Shown here one piece after another: positions 50,774 to 58,629 of a stretch of 64,000 bases of DNA. The position numbers and the translations under genes were made by a program. Each line of letters starts with the position of its first letter. Position 1 is the first letter of the stretch. Source of the stretch: Tateyamaria sp. syn59 (GTDB lineage Bacteria; Pseudomonadota; Alphaproteobacteria; Rhodobacterales; Rhodobacteraceae); the NCBI RefSeq assembly GCF_007995245.1, contig NZ_VCBA01000022.1, positions 20,389-84,388 on the forward strand, written 5' to 3'. The notes beneath the pieces were generated by a model. The model was given only the letters and a program-made list of their open reading frames with translations. It was not told the origin of the DNA and ran no database searches.

Positions 50774-52174
50774 ATGTCTGACGATCCCGTAGCCGAGGTG
50801 GATGCCATTGTGGCGCGCGCGCGTGAAGCGCAGGCCGCGTTTGAGCGGGAGGGGTCGCAGGCGCTGTATGACCGGGCGGCGCAGGCGGCGGCCTGGGCCA
50901 TCATGGAGCCTGCGCGCAACCGGCATTTGGCCGAGCTGGCGGTGGAGACGACCGGGCTGGGCAATGTGCCTGACAAGATCACCAAGAACCATCGCAAGAC
51001 GCTGGGGTTGATGCGCGACATCAAGGGGGTGCGGACCCATGGTGTGATCAGTGACGATCCGGCCAGTGGTATCACCGAGGTTGCGCGGCCCATGGGGGTG
51101 ATTGGCGCTGTCGTGCCGTCGACCAATCCCGGTGCGACGCCGGCCAACAACATCATCAATGCTTTAAAGTGCGGGAATTCTATCGTGCTGTCGCCGTCGC
51201 CCAAGGGGGTGCCGACCTGTGAGGCGCTGTTGGGGTTTGTCCATGCGGAGTTCGACAAGTTGGGGATCGACCGTGATCTGGTGCAGATGATCCCCGGTCG
51301 CGGGTCGAAGGAAGGGACGCAGCGGCTCTTGGAAGCTGCCGATCTGATTGTCGTCACCGGCAGTCAGAACAATGTGAAGCGCGCCTATACCTCGGGCACG
51401 CCTGCGCTGGCTGTGGGGGCGGGGAATGTGGCGGTGATCGTGGACGAGACCGCTGATCTGGCGGTGGCGGCGGAGAAGATTGCGGCGTCGAAGACGTTCG
51501 ACAATGCGACCTCCTGTTCGTCGGAGAATGCGGTGGTGGTGGTTGATGCCATTTACGATGCGTTTGCGGCGGAGATGGCGCGTGTGGGGGGTGCGCTGGT
51601 TGCGGATGAGGCGCGGGTGGTTGATGCGCTTTGGGTGAAGGGGCATCTGAACCCGGCGGCCATTGCGCAGGATGCAGGGGCCACGGTTGAGGCTTTGGGG
51701 CTGGCGGGGGAGGTGCCCGAGGGGACGGCGTTTGTGGCGGTGGAGACAGCCGGGGTCGGTCCGGAGCATCCCTTGTCCGGGGAGAAGCTGAGCCGGGTGC
51801 TGAGCGTGTACCGGGCGCGGGATTTTGACGATGCGGTGCGGATCACGACCGAGATCCAGCTGCATCAGGGTGCGGGGCATTCGGTGGGCCTTCATACCGC
51901 GGATGAGGGCCGTGCGATGGTGCTGGCGCGGGCGGTGCCGACGAGCCGGGTGATCGTGAACCAGGCGCATACTTTTGCGACGGGTGGGTCATTCACCAAC
52001 GGTATGCCATTTTCGCTGTCTATGGGGTGTGGCGCGTGGGGCGGGAATTCCATCGACACCAACCTGCATTGGCGGCACTTCCTGCAGACCACCAAGATCG
52101 TGCGGGAGATTGCGGCGGATGAGCCGTCGGTGGACGAGATCTTTGCCGATTATTGGGGCGTTGCGGGGAAATGA
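50774..52174 (+). CDS. sauS: CoA-acylating aldehyde dehydrogenase (sulfoacetaldehyde dehydrogenase SauS-like)
   Basis: The 466-residue protein belongs to the CoA-acylating aldehyde dehydrogenases: GVIGAVVPSTNPGATPANNIINALKCGNS, TGSQNNVKRAYTSGTPALAVGAGN, the catalytic Cys in NATSCSSENAVV, and FSLSMGCGAWGGNS near the end. With the acyl-CoA ligase gene overlapping by 4 bp, it fits SauS, which reduces sulfoacetyl-CoA to sulfoacetaldehyde using NADPH, or the reverse. Other acids activated to CoA thioesters are possible. The chosen ATG has AGGAAG 5 bases before it; the open frame extends upstream into the hairpin region. No xsc gene for further sulfoacetaldehyde breakdown is in the window. Confidence 0.65.
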   Translation: MSDDPVAEVDAIVARAREAQAAFEREGSQALYDRAAQAAAWAIMEPARNRHLAELAVETTGLGNVPDKITKNHRKTLGLMRDIKGVRTHGVISDDPASGITEVARPMGVIGAVVPSTNPGATPANNIINALKCGNSIVLSPSPKGVPTCEALLGFVHAEFDKLGIDRDLVQMIPGRGSKEGTQRLLEAADLIVVTGSQNNVKRAYTSGTPALAVGAGNVAVIVDETADLAVAAEKIAASKTFDNATSCSSENAVVVVDAIYDAFAAEMARVGGALVADEARVVDALWVKGHLNPAAIAQDAGATVEALGLAGEVPEGTAFVAVETAGVGPEHPLSGEKLSRVLSVYRARDFDDAVRITTEIQLHQGAGHSVGLHTADEGRAMVLARAVPTSRVIVNQAHTFATGGSFTNGMPFSLSMGCGAWGGNSIDTNLHWRHFLQTTKIVREIAADEPSVDEIFADYWGVAGK

Positions 52175-53658
52175 CCCTGGACCGGGAACGTCCGCCGGGG
52201 GGTACGGTCCGGGACTGGCTGGATGCCCGTGCAGAGGCGGGTGGCGTGGCCGTTGTGTTTCCGGAGACGGGGGAGGTTTTGGAGTGGGCAGCGCTGCGGG
52301 ATGAGGCGCGGGCGGCGGCCTGTGGGCTTGCGGGTCTGGGCTTGGCGGCGGGCGAGAGTGTGGCCATTGTCCATCCCAACGGGCGGGATGGGGTCGTGGC
52401 GCTTTATGCGGCTCTCTACGGTGGGTTTCGGGCCACGATGATCAATCTGGCCGCGGGGGCGGATGCGATTGGCTATGCGTTGGAGCATAGCGGGGCGCGG
52501 TTTGCCTTTGTCCATGAGGGGCAGCGGGAGGCGATTGCGCGCGTTGCGCCGGAGCGGTTGACGGTGGTTGAGCCGCGGCTGTTGGGGCAGGGGGCGGACC
52601 TGCCGGATGTGGCGCCGGAGGGCCATGCGCTGCTGATGTATACGTCGGGCACGACGGGGCGGCCCAAGGGGGTGGTGCATACCCATGCGAGCCTACTGGC
52701 GGGCGGGTGGACGACGGCGATTGCGCATGACCTGGGGCCTGGGGATCGTGGGTTTTGCGTCTTGCCGATCTACCACATCAACGGGCTGTGCGTGACGCTG
52801 ATGGGCTCGCTTGTGTCGGGCGGGTCGCTGGCGATGACCGCGCGCTTTTCTGCGGGCAAGTTCTGGGATCAGGCGGAAAAGGGCGAGGTGACGTGGTTTT
52901 CGGTGGTGCCGACGATCATCAGTCATCTGCTGCATGGGGACGCGAACCCGGGTGCCGCAGTGGCGGGGCGGTTGCGGTTTGGGCGGTCGGCCTCATCCGC
53001 GCTGGCGGTTGAGACGCAGGCGGCGTTTGAAGAGCGTTTCGGGGTGCCGATCATCGAGACGATGGGGCTGACCGAGACAGCGGCGCAGATCCTGTCGAAC
53101 CCGCTGCCGCCGGGTGTGCGCAAGATCGGCTCGCCCGGTGTCGCCTATGGCAATGAGGTGCGGATCCTGACGCCGGACCTGACCGACGCGCCGCCGATGC
53201 AGGAGGGGGAGATCGCCATTCGCGGGCCGAATGTGATGGTGGAGTATCTGCACAACCCGGAGGCCACGGCGCAGACATTCGCGGGCGACTGGCTGCGCAC
53301 GGGCGATCTGGGGCATATCGACGAGGATGGGTACGTCTTTGTCACGGGTCGGCTGAAAGAGTTGATCATCAAGGGCGGGGAGAACATCGCGCCGCGCGAG
53401 ATCGACGAGGTTCTCTATTCCGAGCCGGACATTATCGAGGCGGCGGCCTTTGCCCGGCCCTGCACCAGCTATGGGGAGCGGGTGGAGGCGGCGGTGAGCG
53501 TGAAGCCGGGATCGGACCTGTCCGAAGCGGCGCTGATTGCACTGTGCCACGCGCGATTGGGTAAGTTCAAATCACCCGACAGCATCCACTTTCTAGACGA
53601 ATTGCCGAAAGGGCCATCGGGCAAGATTCAGCGGCTCAAGCTGGCGGAACTAATCTAA
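52171..53658 (+). CDS. sauT: AMP-forming acyl-CoA ligase (sulfoacetate-CoA ligase SauT-like)
   Basis: The 495-residue ANL-family ligase has the P-loop MYTSGTTGRPKGVVHTHAS, the adenylate motif TMGLTETAAQIL, the hinge DLGHIDEDGYVFVTGRLKELIIKGGENIAPREID and the C-terminal catalytic lysine in PKGPSGKIQRLKL. It activates a carboxylic acid with ATP and CoA. Coupled by overlap to the acylating aldehyde dehydrogenase and transporter, sulfoacetate is the best candidate substrate. It ends 7 bp before the convergent GntR gene. Confidence 0.68.
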   Translation: MTLDRERPPGGTVRDWLDARAEAGGVAVVFPETGEVLEWAALRDEARAAACGLAGLGLAAGESVAIVHPNGRDGVVALYAALYGGFRATMINLAAGADAIGYALEHSGARFAFVHEGQREAIARVAPERLTVVEPRLLGQGADLPDVAPEGHALLMYTSGTTGRPKGVVHTHASLLAGGWTTAIAHDLGPGDRGFCVLPIYHINGLCVTLMGSLVSGGSLAMTARFSAGKFWDQAEKGEVTWFSVVPTIISHLLHGDANPGAAVAGRLRFGRSASSALAVETQAAFEERFGVPIIETMGLTETAAQILSNPLPPGVRKIGSPGVAYGNEVRILTPDLTDAPPMQEGEIAIRGPNVMVEYLHNPEATAQTFAGDWLRTGDLGHIDEDGYVFVTGRLKELIIKGGENIAPREIDEVLYSEPDIIEAAAFARPCTSYGERVEAAVSVKPGSDLSEAALIALCHARLGKFKSPDSIHFLDELPKGPSGKIQRLKLAELI

Positions 53659-53664
53659 ACCGGC

Positions 53665-54321
53665 CTATTCCGCTGCCGTTTTCAGGCGCGACATCAGGTG
53701 GTGGAATTTTTCGCCCTGCACGGCGACGTGGCTGCGGATGGTGTCGGAGGCGGCCTGTCCATCGCCCTCGACCAAGGCCGAGACGATCTGTTCATGTTCC
53801 TGCATGGACTGTTTCAGGCGCCCGCGCAGGCGCAATTGCGTGCGGCGGAAGGGCTGTAGCCGGCGCTGCAGGCGCAGGCATTCCTGTTCGAGAAAGCTGT
53901 TGCCGGATTCGCGGTAGAGGATGGCGTGGAACTGTTCGTTTTCGCGGTAGTAACGCTCGGTATCACTGTCCTGCACGGCGGCGTTGCAGCGTGCGTTGGT
54001 CGCCTTCAATTCATCGATGGCGGCGTCGGAAATGCGGGTGGCGGCGAGGCGGGCACAGGTGGCTTCAAGCTCTGCCATAACCTCGAACATCTCGATCAGC
54101 TCGATGGGGCCGGGTTGGCGGACAAAGACGCCTCGCCTGGGATAGTGCGCGACGAGGCCGGATTGCGCGAGTCTGAGCAGCGCCTCTCGGATCGGCGTGC
54201 GGGAGACGGCGAAACGCTCTGACAGCTGGACCTCGTCCAGCCGTTCGCCATCGCGGAACGTGCCGTCAAAGATCAGCTCTTCGATCTGGTTGGCGATGAT
54301 GTCGGATCGTTTTTGCTCCAT
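53665..54321 (-). CDS. GntR-family (FCD) regulator, probable malonate operon regulator
   Basis: The 218-residue protein has a GntR winged helix (residues about 6-75; SERFAVSRTPIREALLRLAQSGLV) and an FCD ligand domain with the metal-binding histidines in EQFHAILYRES and the C-terminal HEQIVSALVEGD...RSHVAVQGEKFHHL region. It diverges from the matPQMAB operon, and a perfect palindrome in the shared gap is a likely operator, so it probably senses malonate or a CoA ester of it. Confidence 0.88.
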   Translation of the reverse strand: MEQKRSDIIANQIEELIFDGTFRDGERLDEVQLSERFAVSRTPIREALLRLAQSGLVAHYPRRGVFVRQPGPIELIEMFEVMAELEATCARLAATRISDAAIDELKATNARCNAAVQDSDTERYYRENEQFHAILYRESGNSFLEQECLRLQRRLQPFRRTQLRLRGRLKQSMQEHEQIVSALVEGDGQAASDTIRSHVAVQGEKFHHLMSRLKTAAE

Positions 54322-54367
54322 AGTGTTGTGTTAGCATTCGCCAATCTGGCACGCAACAATATCTATC

Positions 54368-54388
54368 TTGTATACAAAAAAGTTGACT
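54368..54388 (+). promoter_or_regulatory. GntR-type operator and -35 element of the malonate operon
   Basis: TTGTATACAA (54368-54377) is a perfect 10-bp palindrome of the FCD-GntR type. A TTGACT -35-like hexamer follows at 54383-54388; the -10 is unclear (CATTCT at 54405-54410, spacing 16). Binding here would occlude polymerase and also lies 47 bp from the divergent regulator gene, allowing autoregulation. Confidence 0.6.
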
Positions 54389-54455
54389 TGGAACGCAAAG
54401 GGCGCATTCTGACACGATACCCGAGGACGACTCGGGATTTTCTGGGAGGAAAACA

Positions 54456-55442
54456 ATGACACTGAAATTCACTGCCGCAGTTGCGTCAGCCGCCCTGTTT
54501 GCGGGTTCTTTGACGGCGGGCGCTGCCGAATTGCGCCTGTCGCACCAGTGGTCAACAGCCGACGTGCGCCATCAGGTGGCGCAGATCGTGGCCGATGAGG
54601 TGGCTGCCGCCGATGTCGATCTGGAGATCAAGATTTTCCCGTCGAAGTCGCTGTTCAAACCGCGCGAGCAGTACAAGCCTTTGAGCCGTGGGCAGCTGGA
54701 CATGACCGTTTTTCCGCTGAGCTATGCGGGCGGGCAGCAGCCTGCCTATAACCTTACGCTGATGCCGGGGCTGGTGAAGAACCACGACCACGCCGCGCGC
54801 CTGAACGAGAGTGAGTTCATGGGCCGGATCGAGGAGATCATGGCCGAGGATGACGTGATGGTGCTGGTCCACGGCTATCTGGCCGGTGGGTTTGTCGGCA
54901 AGGATGGTTGCATCACATCGCCTGAGGACGTGCAGGGCCAGCAGACACGTGCAGCAGGCAAGGCGTTTGAGCAGATGCTTGCGGGGGCCGGTGCGTCCAT
55001 CGCGTCGATGGCGTCGTCGGAGATTTACAATGCGATGCAGACCGGTGTTCTGACGGCGGCCAACACGTCGTCGTCGTCCTTTGTCAGCTACCGGATTTAC
55101 GAGCAGGTCGCATGCTATACGCCCGCGAGCGATTTTGCGTTGTGGTTCATGTATCAGCCGATGCTGATGAACAAGTCGACCTTTGAGGGGCTGACGGAGG
55201 ACCAGCAGGCCGCGTTGATGGCGGCGGCGGAGAAGGCCGAAGCCTTCTATCTGGAAGAGGCGAAGAAGCAGGATGCGAATTCCGCCGAGGTCTTTGCCAA
55301 CAATGGGGTCGAGATTGCCCAGATGAGCCAGGCGGAGTTCGATGCCTGGCGCGCGCTGGCGCAGGAGACATCCTACAAGGCGTTTGTTGCTGACACGCCG
55401 GGCGGGCAGGAATTGCTGGATCTGGCGCTGTCTGTCGAGTGA
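54456..55442 (+). CDS. matP: TRAP transporter solute-binding protein, malonate type (MatP/DctP family)
   Basis: The 328-residue protein has a Sec signal (residues 1-23, ending TAGA before AELRLSHQW) and the DctP fold: LSHQWSTADVRHQ, a KIFPSKSLFKPREQYKPLSRGQLDM stretch and MPGLVKNHDHAARLNES. It captures a carboxylate in the periplasm. The gene order matP-Q-M-A-B after it equals the malonate cluster known from Sinorhizobium meliloti, so malonate is the expected ligand. GGGAGG precedes the ATG. A hairpin follows the gene. Confidence 0.88.
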   Translation: MTLKFTAAVASAALFAGSLTAGAAELRLSHQWSTADVRHQVAQIVADEVAAADVDLEIKIFPSKSLFKPREQYKPLSRGQLDMTVFPLSYAGGQQPAYNLTLMPGLVKNHDHAARLNESEFMGRIEEIMAEDDVMVLVHGYLAGGFVGKDGCITSPEDVQGQQTRAAGKAFEQMLAGAGASIASMASSEIYNAMQTGVLTAANTSSSSFVSYRIYEQVACYTPASDFALWFMYQPMLMNKSTFEGLTEDQQAALMAAAEKAEAFYLEEAKKQDANSAEVFANNGVEIAQMSQAEFDAWRALAQETSYKAFVADTPGGQELLDLALSVE

Positions 55443-55452
55443 TCGGCTGATC

Positions 55453-55475
55453 GGGGCGGCCGTGCGTGCCGCCCC
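55453..55475 (+). terminator. Hairpin between matP and matQ
   Basis: GGGGCGGC and GCCGCCCC form a perfect 8-bp stem with a 7-base loop (CGTGCGT), 10 bp after the matP stop. No T-run follows, so it is more likely a 3' stabiliser or attenuator than a full terminator. It is the same arrangement as after tctC. Confidence 0.55.
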
Positions 55476-55505
55476 CAATACGCATAAACCTGTGAGGAGG
55501 CCGCC

Positions 55506-56054
55506 ATGGCTGGCCAGAGCAATGCCGCAGCGGCGCCTGTCGGCAACAACCCTTTCCTGCGCCTTGTGGCGGCGATTTCGACCCTCGCCGGGTGGTGTTC
55601 TGCCGCGATGATCGTGGCGGCGGTGGCGATCACCTGTCAGATGATTTTCATCCGCTTTGTGCTGAACGGGTCGACCGTGTGGCAGACGGAGGCGGTGATT
55701 TATCTGGTGGTCGCCGCGACGCTGATCGGGTTGCCGTATGTGCAGCGGTTGCGGGGGCATGTGAATGTGGATCTGATCCCCTTGGCGTTGCCGCGTCGGG
55801 CGCGGATGGGGTTGGCGCTGGTGACGCTGTCGGTGTCGATCCTGATTGTCGGGGTGATGCTGTTTTACGGCTATGAATACTGGCATTTCGCGTGGGATCG
55901 CGGCTGGCGGTCGGACACCGTGTGGGGGGTGCGGCTGTGGATCCCATACCTGTCCATTCCCATCGGTTTTGGCCTGCTGCTCCTGCAGTTGGTGGCGGAT
56001 CTGGTGGCCGTGGTGACGGGTGTCGAGAAACCCTTTGGGCTGGAGGACGGCTGA
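55506..56054 (+). CDS. matQ: TRAP transporter small membrane subunit (MatQ/DctQ)
   Basis: The 182-residue protein has four helices of the DctQ type: LVAAISTLAGWCSAAMIVAAVAITCQMIFIRFVLNGSTVWQTEAV, where the WQTE segment is characteristic, then VVAATLIGLPYVQRLRGHVNVDLI and two further helices. It bridges the binding protein and the large subunit. GAGGAGG precedes its ATG; its TGA shares one base with the matM ATG. Confidence 0.9.
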   Translation: MAGQSNAAAAPVGNNPFLRLVAAISTLAGWCSAAMIVAAVAITCQMIFIRFVLNGSTVWQTEAVIYLVVAATLIGLPYVQRLRGHVNVDLIPLALPRRARMGLALVTLSVSILIVGVMLFYGYEYWHFAWDRGWRSDTVWGVRLWIPYLSIPIGFGLLLLQLVADLVAVVTGVEKPFGLEDG

Positions 56055-57370
56055 TGGATCCGCTTGTTCTGGGGGCGATTGTGGCGGTGGCCACGATCTT
56101 TGTCCTGTTTTCGGGTGTGTCGGTGGCGTTGGGGCTGCTGATCGTGTCGGCGGGGTTTCTGATCATCTTTGACGGTGTGCGGTCGCTGGAGCTGATGCCG
56201 GAGATCCTGTTTGGCAAGCTCGACAATTTTGCGCTGTTGTCGATCCCTATGTTCATCATCATGGGCGCGTCGATTGCATCAACCCGCGCGGGCGCGGACC
56301 TGTACGAGGCGTTGGAGCGGTGGTTGACCCGTGTGCCGGGGGGACTGGTGATTTCGAACCTTGGCGCCTGTGCGCTGTTTTCGGCCATGTCGGGGTCGTC
56401 GCCTGCGACCTGTGCGGCGATTGGCAAGATGGGCATTCCGGAGATGCGCAAGCGGGGGTATCCGGATGCGATTGCGTCGGGGTCGATTGCTGCCGGGGGC
56501 ACGCTGGGCATTCTGATCCCGCCGTCGGTGACGATGATTGTGTATGGGATTGCGACGGAGACCTCGATTGGCCGGTTGTTTCTGGCGGGGGTGTTTCCGG
56601 GGCTCTTGCTGGTGTCGCTGTTCATGGCGTGGTCGCTGTATGCGACGTGGCGGTCGGGGGACAGCGCCGTGCTGAGCGCGACGGCCTATACGTGGAAGCA
56701 GAAGTTCGAGATCCTGCCGCGTGTGATCCCGTTTATCGTGATCATCATCGGGGTGCTTTACGCGATGTATGGTGGCGTGGCGACGCCGTCGGAGACGGCC
56801 GCCGTGGGCGCGCTGATGTGCCTGCTGATTGCCATGATCATCTACAAGCTCTGGAACCCCGGCGATCTGTGGGTCGTGCTGCGTGACAGCACCAAGGAAA
56901 GCGTGATGATCCTGTTCATCATCGCGGCGGCTGGTGTCTTCAGCTACATGCTGTCGTCGCTGTTCATCACGCAGGCAATTGCCGAGTGGATCGGGACGCT
57001 GGATGTGAACCGCTGGGTGCTGATGGGAGCGGTGAATGTGTTCCTGCTGATCGCGGGGTTCTTTTTGCCGCCCGTGGCCGTGATCCTGATGGCCGCACCC
57101 ATCCTGCTGCCGATCATCATCACGGCGGGCTTCGATCCGATCTGGTTTGCGGTGATCCTGACGATCAACATGGAGATTGGGCTGATCTCGCCCCCTGTGG
57201 GTCTGAACCTCTATGTCATCAACGGGATTGCGCCGGACATTTCGCTGAAGACGATCCTGAAGGGGTCGCTGCCCTTCGTGGCGTGCATGGTGATTGCGAT
57301 CATCATTCTGTGCATCTTTCCGGGCATTGCGACGTGGTTGCCGGATACGGTGATGGGGGCCGCGCGATGA
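56054..57370 (+). CDS. matM: TRAP transporter large membrane subunit (MatM/DctM)
   Basis: The 438-residue protein has about eleven helices and DctM motifs: LLSIPMFIIMGASIAST, FSAMSGSSPATCAAIGKMGIPEM, AAGGTLGILIPPSVTMIVYGIATETSIGRLFLAGVFPGLLL and EIGLISPPVGLNLYVINGI. It moves the solute with sodium ions. I chose the ATG at 56054, directly overlapping the matQ stop; an earlier in-frame start lies in matQ. Its stop overlaps matA by 4 bp. Confidence 0.92.
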   Translation: MDPLVLGAIVAVATIFVLFSGVSVALGLLIVSAGFLIIFDGVRSLELMPEILFGKLDNFALLSIPMFIIMGASIASTRAGADLYEALERWLTRVPGGLVISNLGACALFSAMSGSSPATCAAIGKMGIPEMRKRGYPDAIASGSIAAGGTLGILIPPSVTMIVYGIATETSIGRLFLAGVFPGLLLVSLFMAWSLYATWRSGDSAVLSATAYTWKQKFEILPRVIPFIVIIIGVLYAMYGGVATPSETAAVGALMCLLIAMIIYKLWNPGDLWVVLRDSTKESVMILFIIAAAGVFSYMLSSLFITQAIAEWIGTLDVNRWVLMGAVNVFLLIAGFFLPPVAVILMAAPILLPIIITAGFDPIWFAVILTINMEIGLISPPVGLNLYVINGIAPDISLKTILKGSLPFVACMVIAIIILCIFPGIATWLPDTVMGAAR

Positions 57371-58629
57371 CGATGCTGGCTGATCTTCTGTCGACGGTGT
57401 TTGAGCGTCGGATGCGGATCAGTGGGCCCGCAGCCAGTGACGCGCGGTCGACCGAGGAGCTGGCCGAGGCGCTGGTTGGTGCGGATGGGGAGATGTCGGG
57501 GCAGAACCTGGGGCAGTTGATCCTGGATCGGTTCAGCGACATGGAGGCCGAGGAGCGCAAGGCGTTCTTTGACTACCTCGCGACTGCGATGGACTTTGAT
57601 CCCGCCGCGGTGCGGGACGCTTTGGAAGCCTATGAGGCGGAGCCGGGGCGGCAGACCTACAGAGCCTTTGCGGAGGCAGCGGAGCCGAGGCGGCAGGAGT
57701 TTATTCGGCGCCTGAACCGGGTACCGCAGGCGACGGGAGCGCTGGTGTCGATGCGGGCGGAGTTGTTGCGGTATGCGAGGACAGACCCGTCGCTGGGGGC
57801 GCTGGATCTGGATTTTCAGCACCTGTTCAGTTCGTGGTTCAACCGGGGCTTTCTGGTGCTGCGGCCCATCAACTGGGAAAGCCCGGCGCATATCCTGGAC
57901 AAGATCATCGCCTATGAGGCGGTGCATGCTATTGACAGCTGGGACGACTTGCGGCGGCGGTTGGAGCCGGTGGACCGGCGCTGTTTTGCGTTCTTTCATC
58001 CGGCCATGGCGGATGAGCCGCTGATCTTTGTCGAAGTGGCGCTGACCAAGGGCATTCCCGACAGCGTGCAGGACCTGCTGTCTGAGGACCGCAGCGCCAT
58101 CGTGGCCGAGGAGGCGGACACGGCGGTGTTCTACTCCATCTCGAACTGTCAGGCCGGGTTGGCGAGCATTTCCTTTGGCAATTCCCTGATCAAGCAGGTG
58201 GCGATGGATCTGTCGATGCAATTGCCCGGGTTGAAGACCTTTGTCACCCTGTCGCCCATTCCGGGGCTGAACGACTGGCTGGTCGAGCAGGGGATCGAGG
58301 TGCCGACCGATGCGCCTGACCGCATCCGGCAAATGGCGGCGTATTACCTGTTGGAGGCCAAGCGCGACGGCGGTGCGCCGCGCGATCCGGTAGCGCGGTT
58401 CCATCTGGGCAACGGCGCGCAGGTGCACAAAGTGCATGCAGGCGCGGACGTGTCGGACAAGGGCATGGCCCAATCGTCGGGCGTGATGGTCAATTACCTT
58501 TACGATCTGGCCAAAGTGTCCCAGAACCATGAACGCTTTGCCACGTCGGGCACGATCTCGGCCTCGTCCGAGATCAGATCCTTGAGTGGGAGTGGAAAGA
58601 AACTGCTGGCCGAGGAACCCCGCACATGA
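57367..58629 (+). CDS. matA: Malonyl-CoA decarboxylase
   Basis: The 420-residue protein matches malonyl-CoA decarboxylase: an N-terminal helical domain (about 1-140), HLFSSWFNRGFLVLRPINWESPAHILDKIIAYEAVHAI, and a C-terminal GNAT-like catalytic domain. The catalytic serine lies in FYSISNCQAGL (Ser257 or Ser259) and the histidine in DPVARFHLGNGA (His346). It converts malonyl-CoA to acetyl-CoA and CO2. It overlaps matM and matB by 4 bp each. Length agrees with bacterial MatA. Confidence 0.93.
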   Translation: MTMLADLLSTVFERRMRISGPAASDARSTEELAEALVGADGEMSGQNLGQLILDRFSDMEAEERKAFFDYLATAMDFDPAAVRDALEAYEAEPGRQTYRAFAEAAEPRRQEFIRRLNRVPQATGALVSMRAELLRYARTDPSLGALDLDFQHLFSSWFNRGFLVLRPINWESPAHILDKIIAYEAVHAIDSWDDLRRRLEPVDRRCFAFFHPAMADEPLIFVEVALTKGIPDSVQDLLSEDRSAIVAEEADTAVFYSISNCQAGLASISFGNSLIKQVAMDLSMQLPGLKTFVTLSPIPGLNDWLVEQGIEVPTDAPDRIRQMAAYYLLEAKRDGGAPRDPVARFHLGNGAQVHKVHAGADVSDKGMAQSSGVMVNYLYDLAKVSQNHERFATSGTISASSEIRSLSGSGKKLLAEEPRT

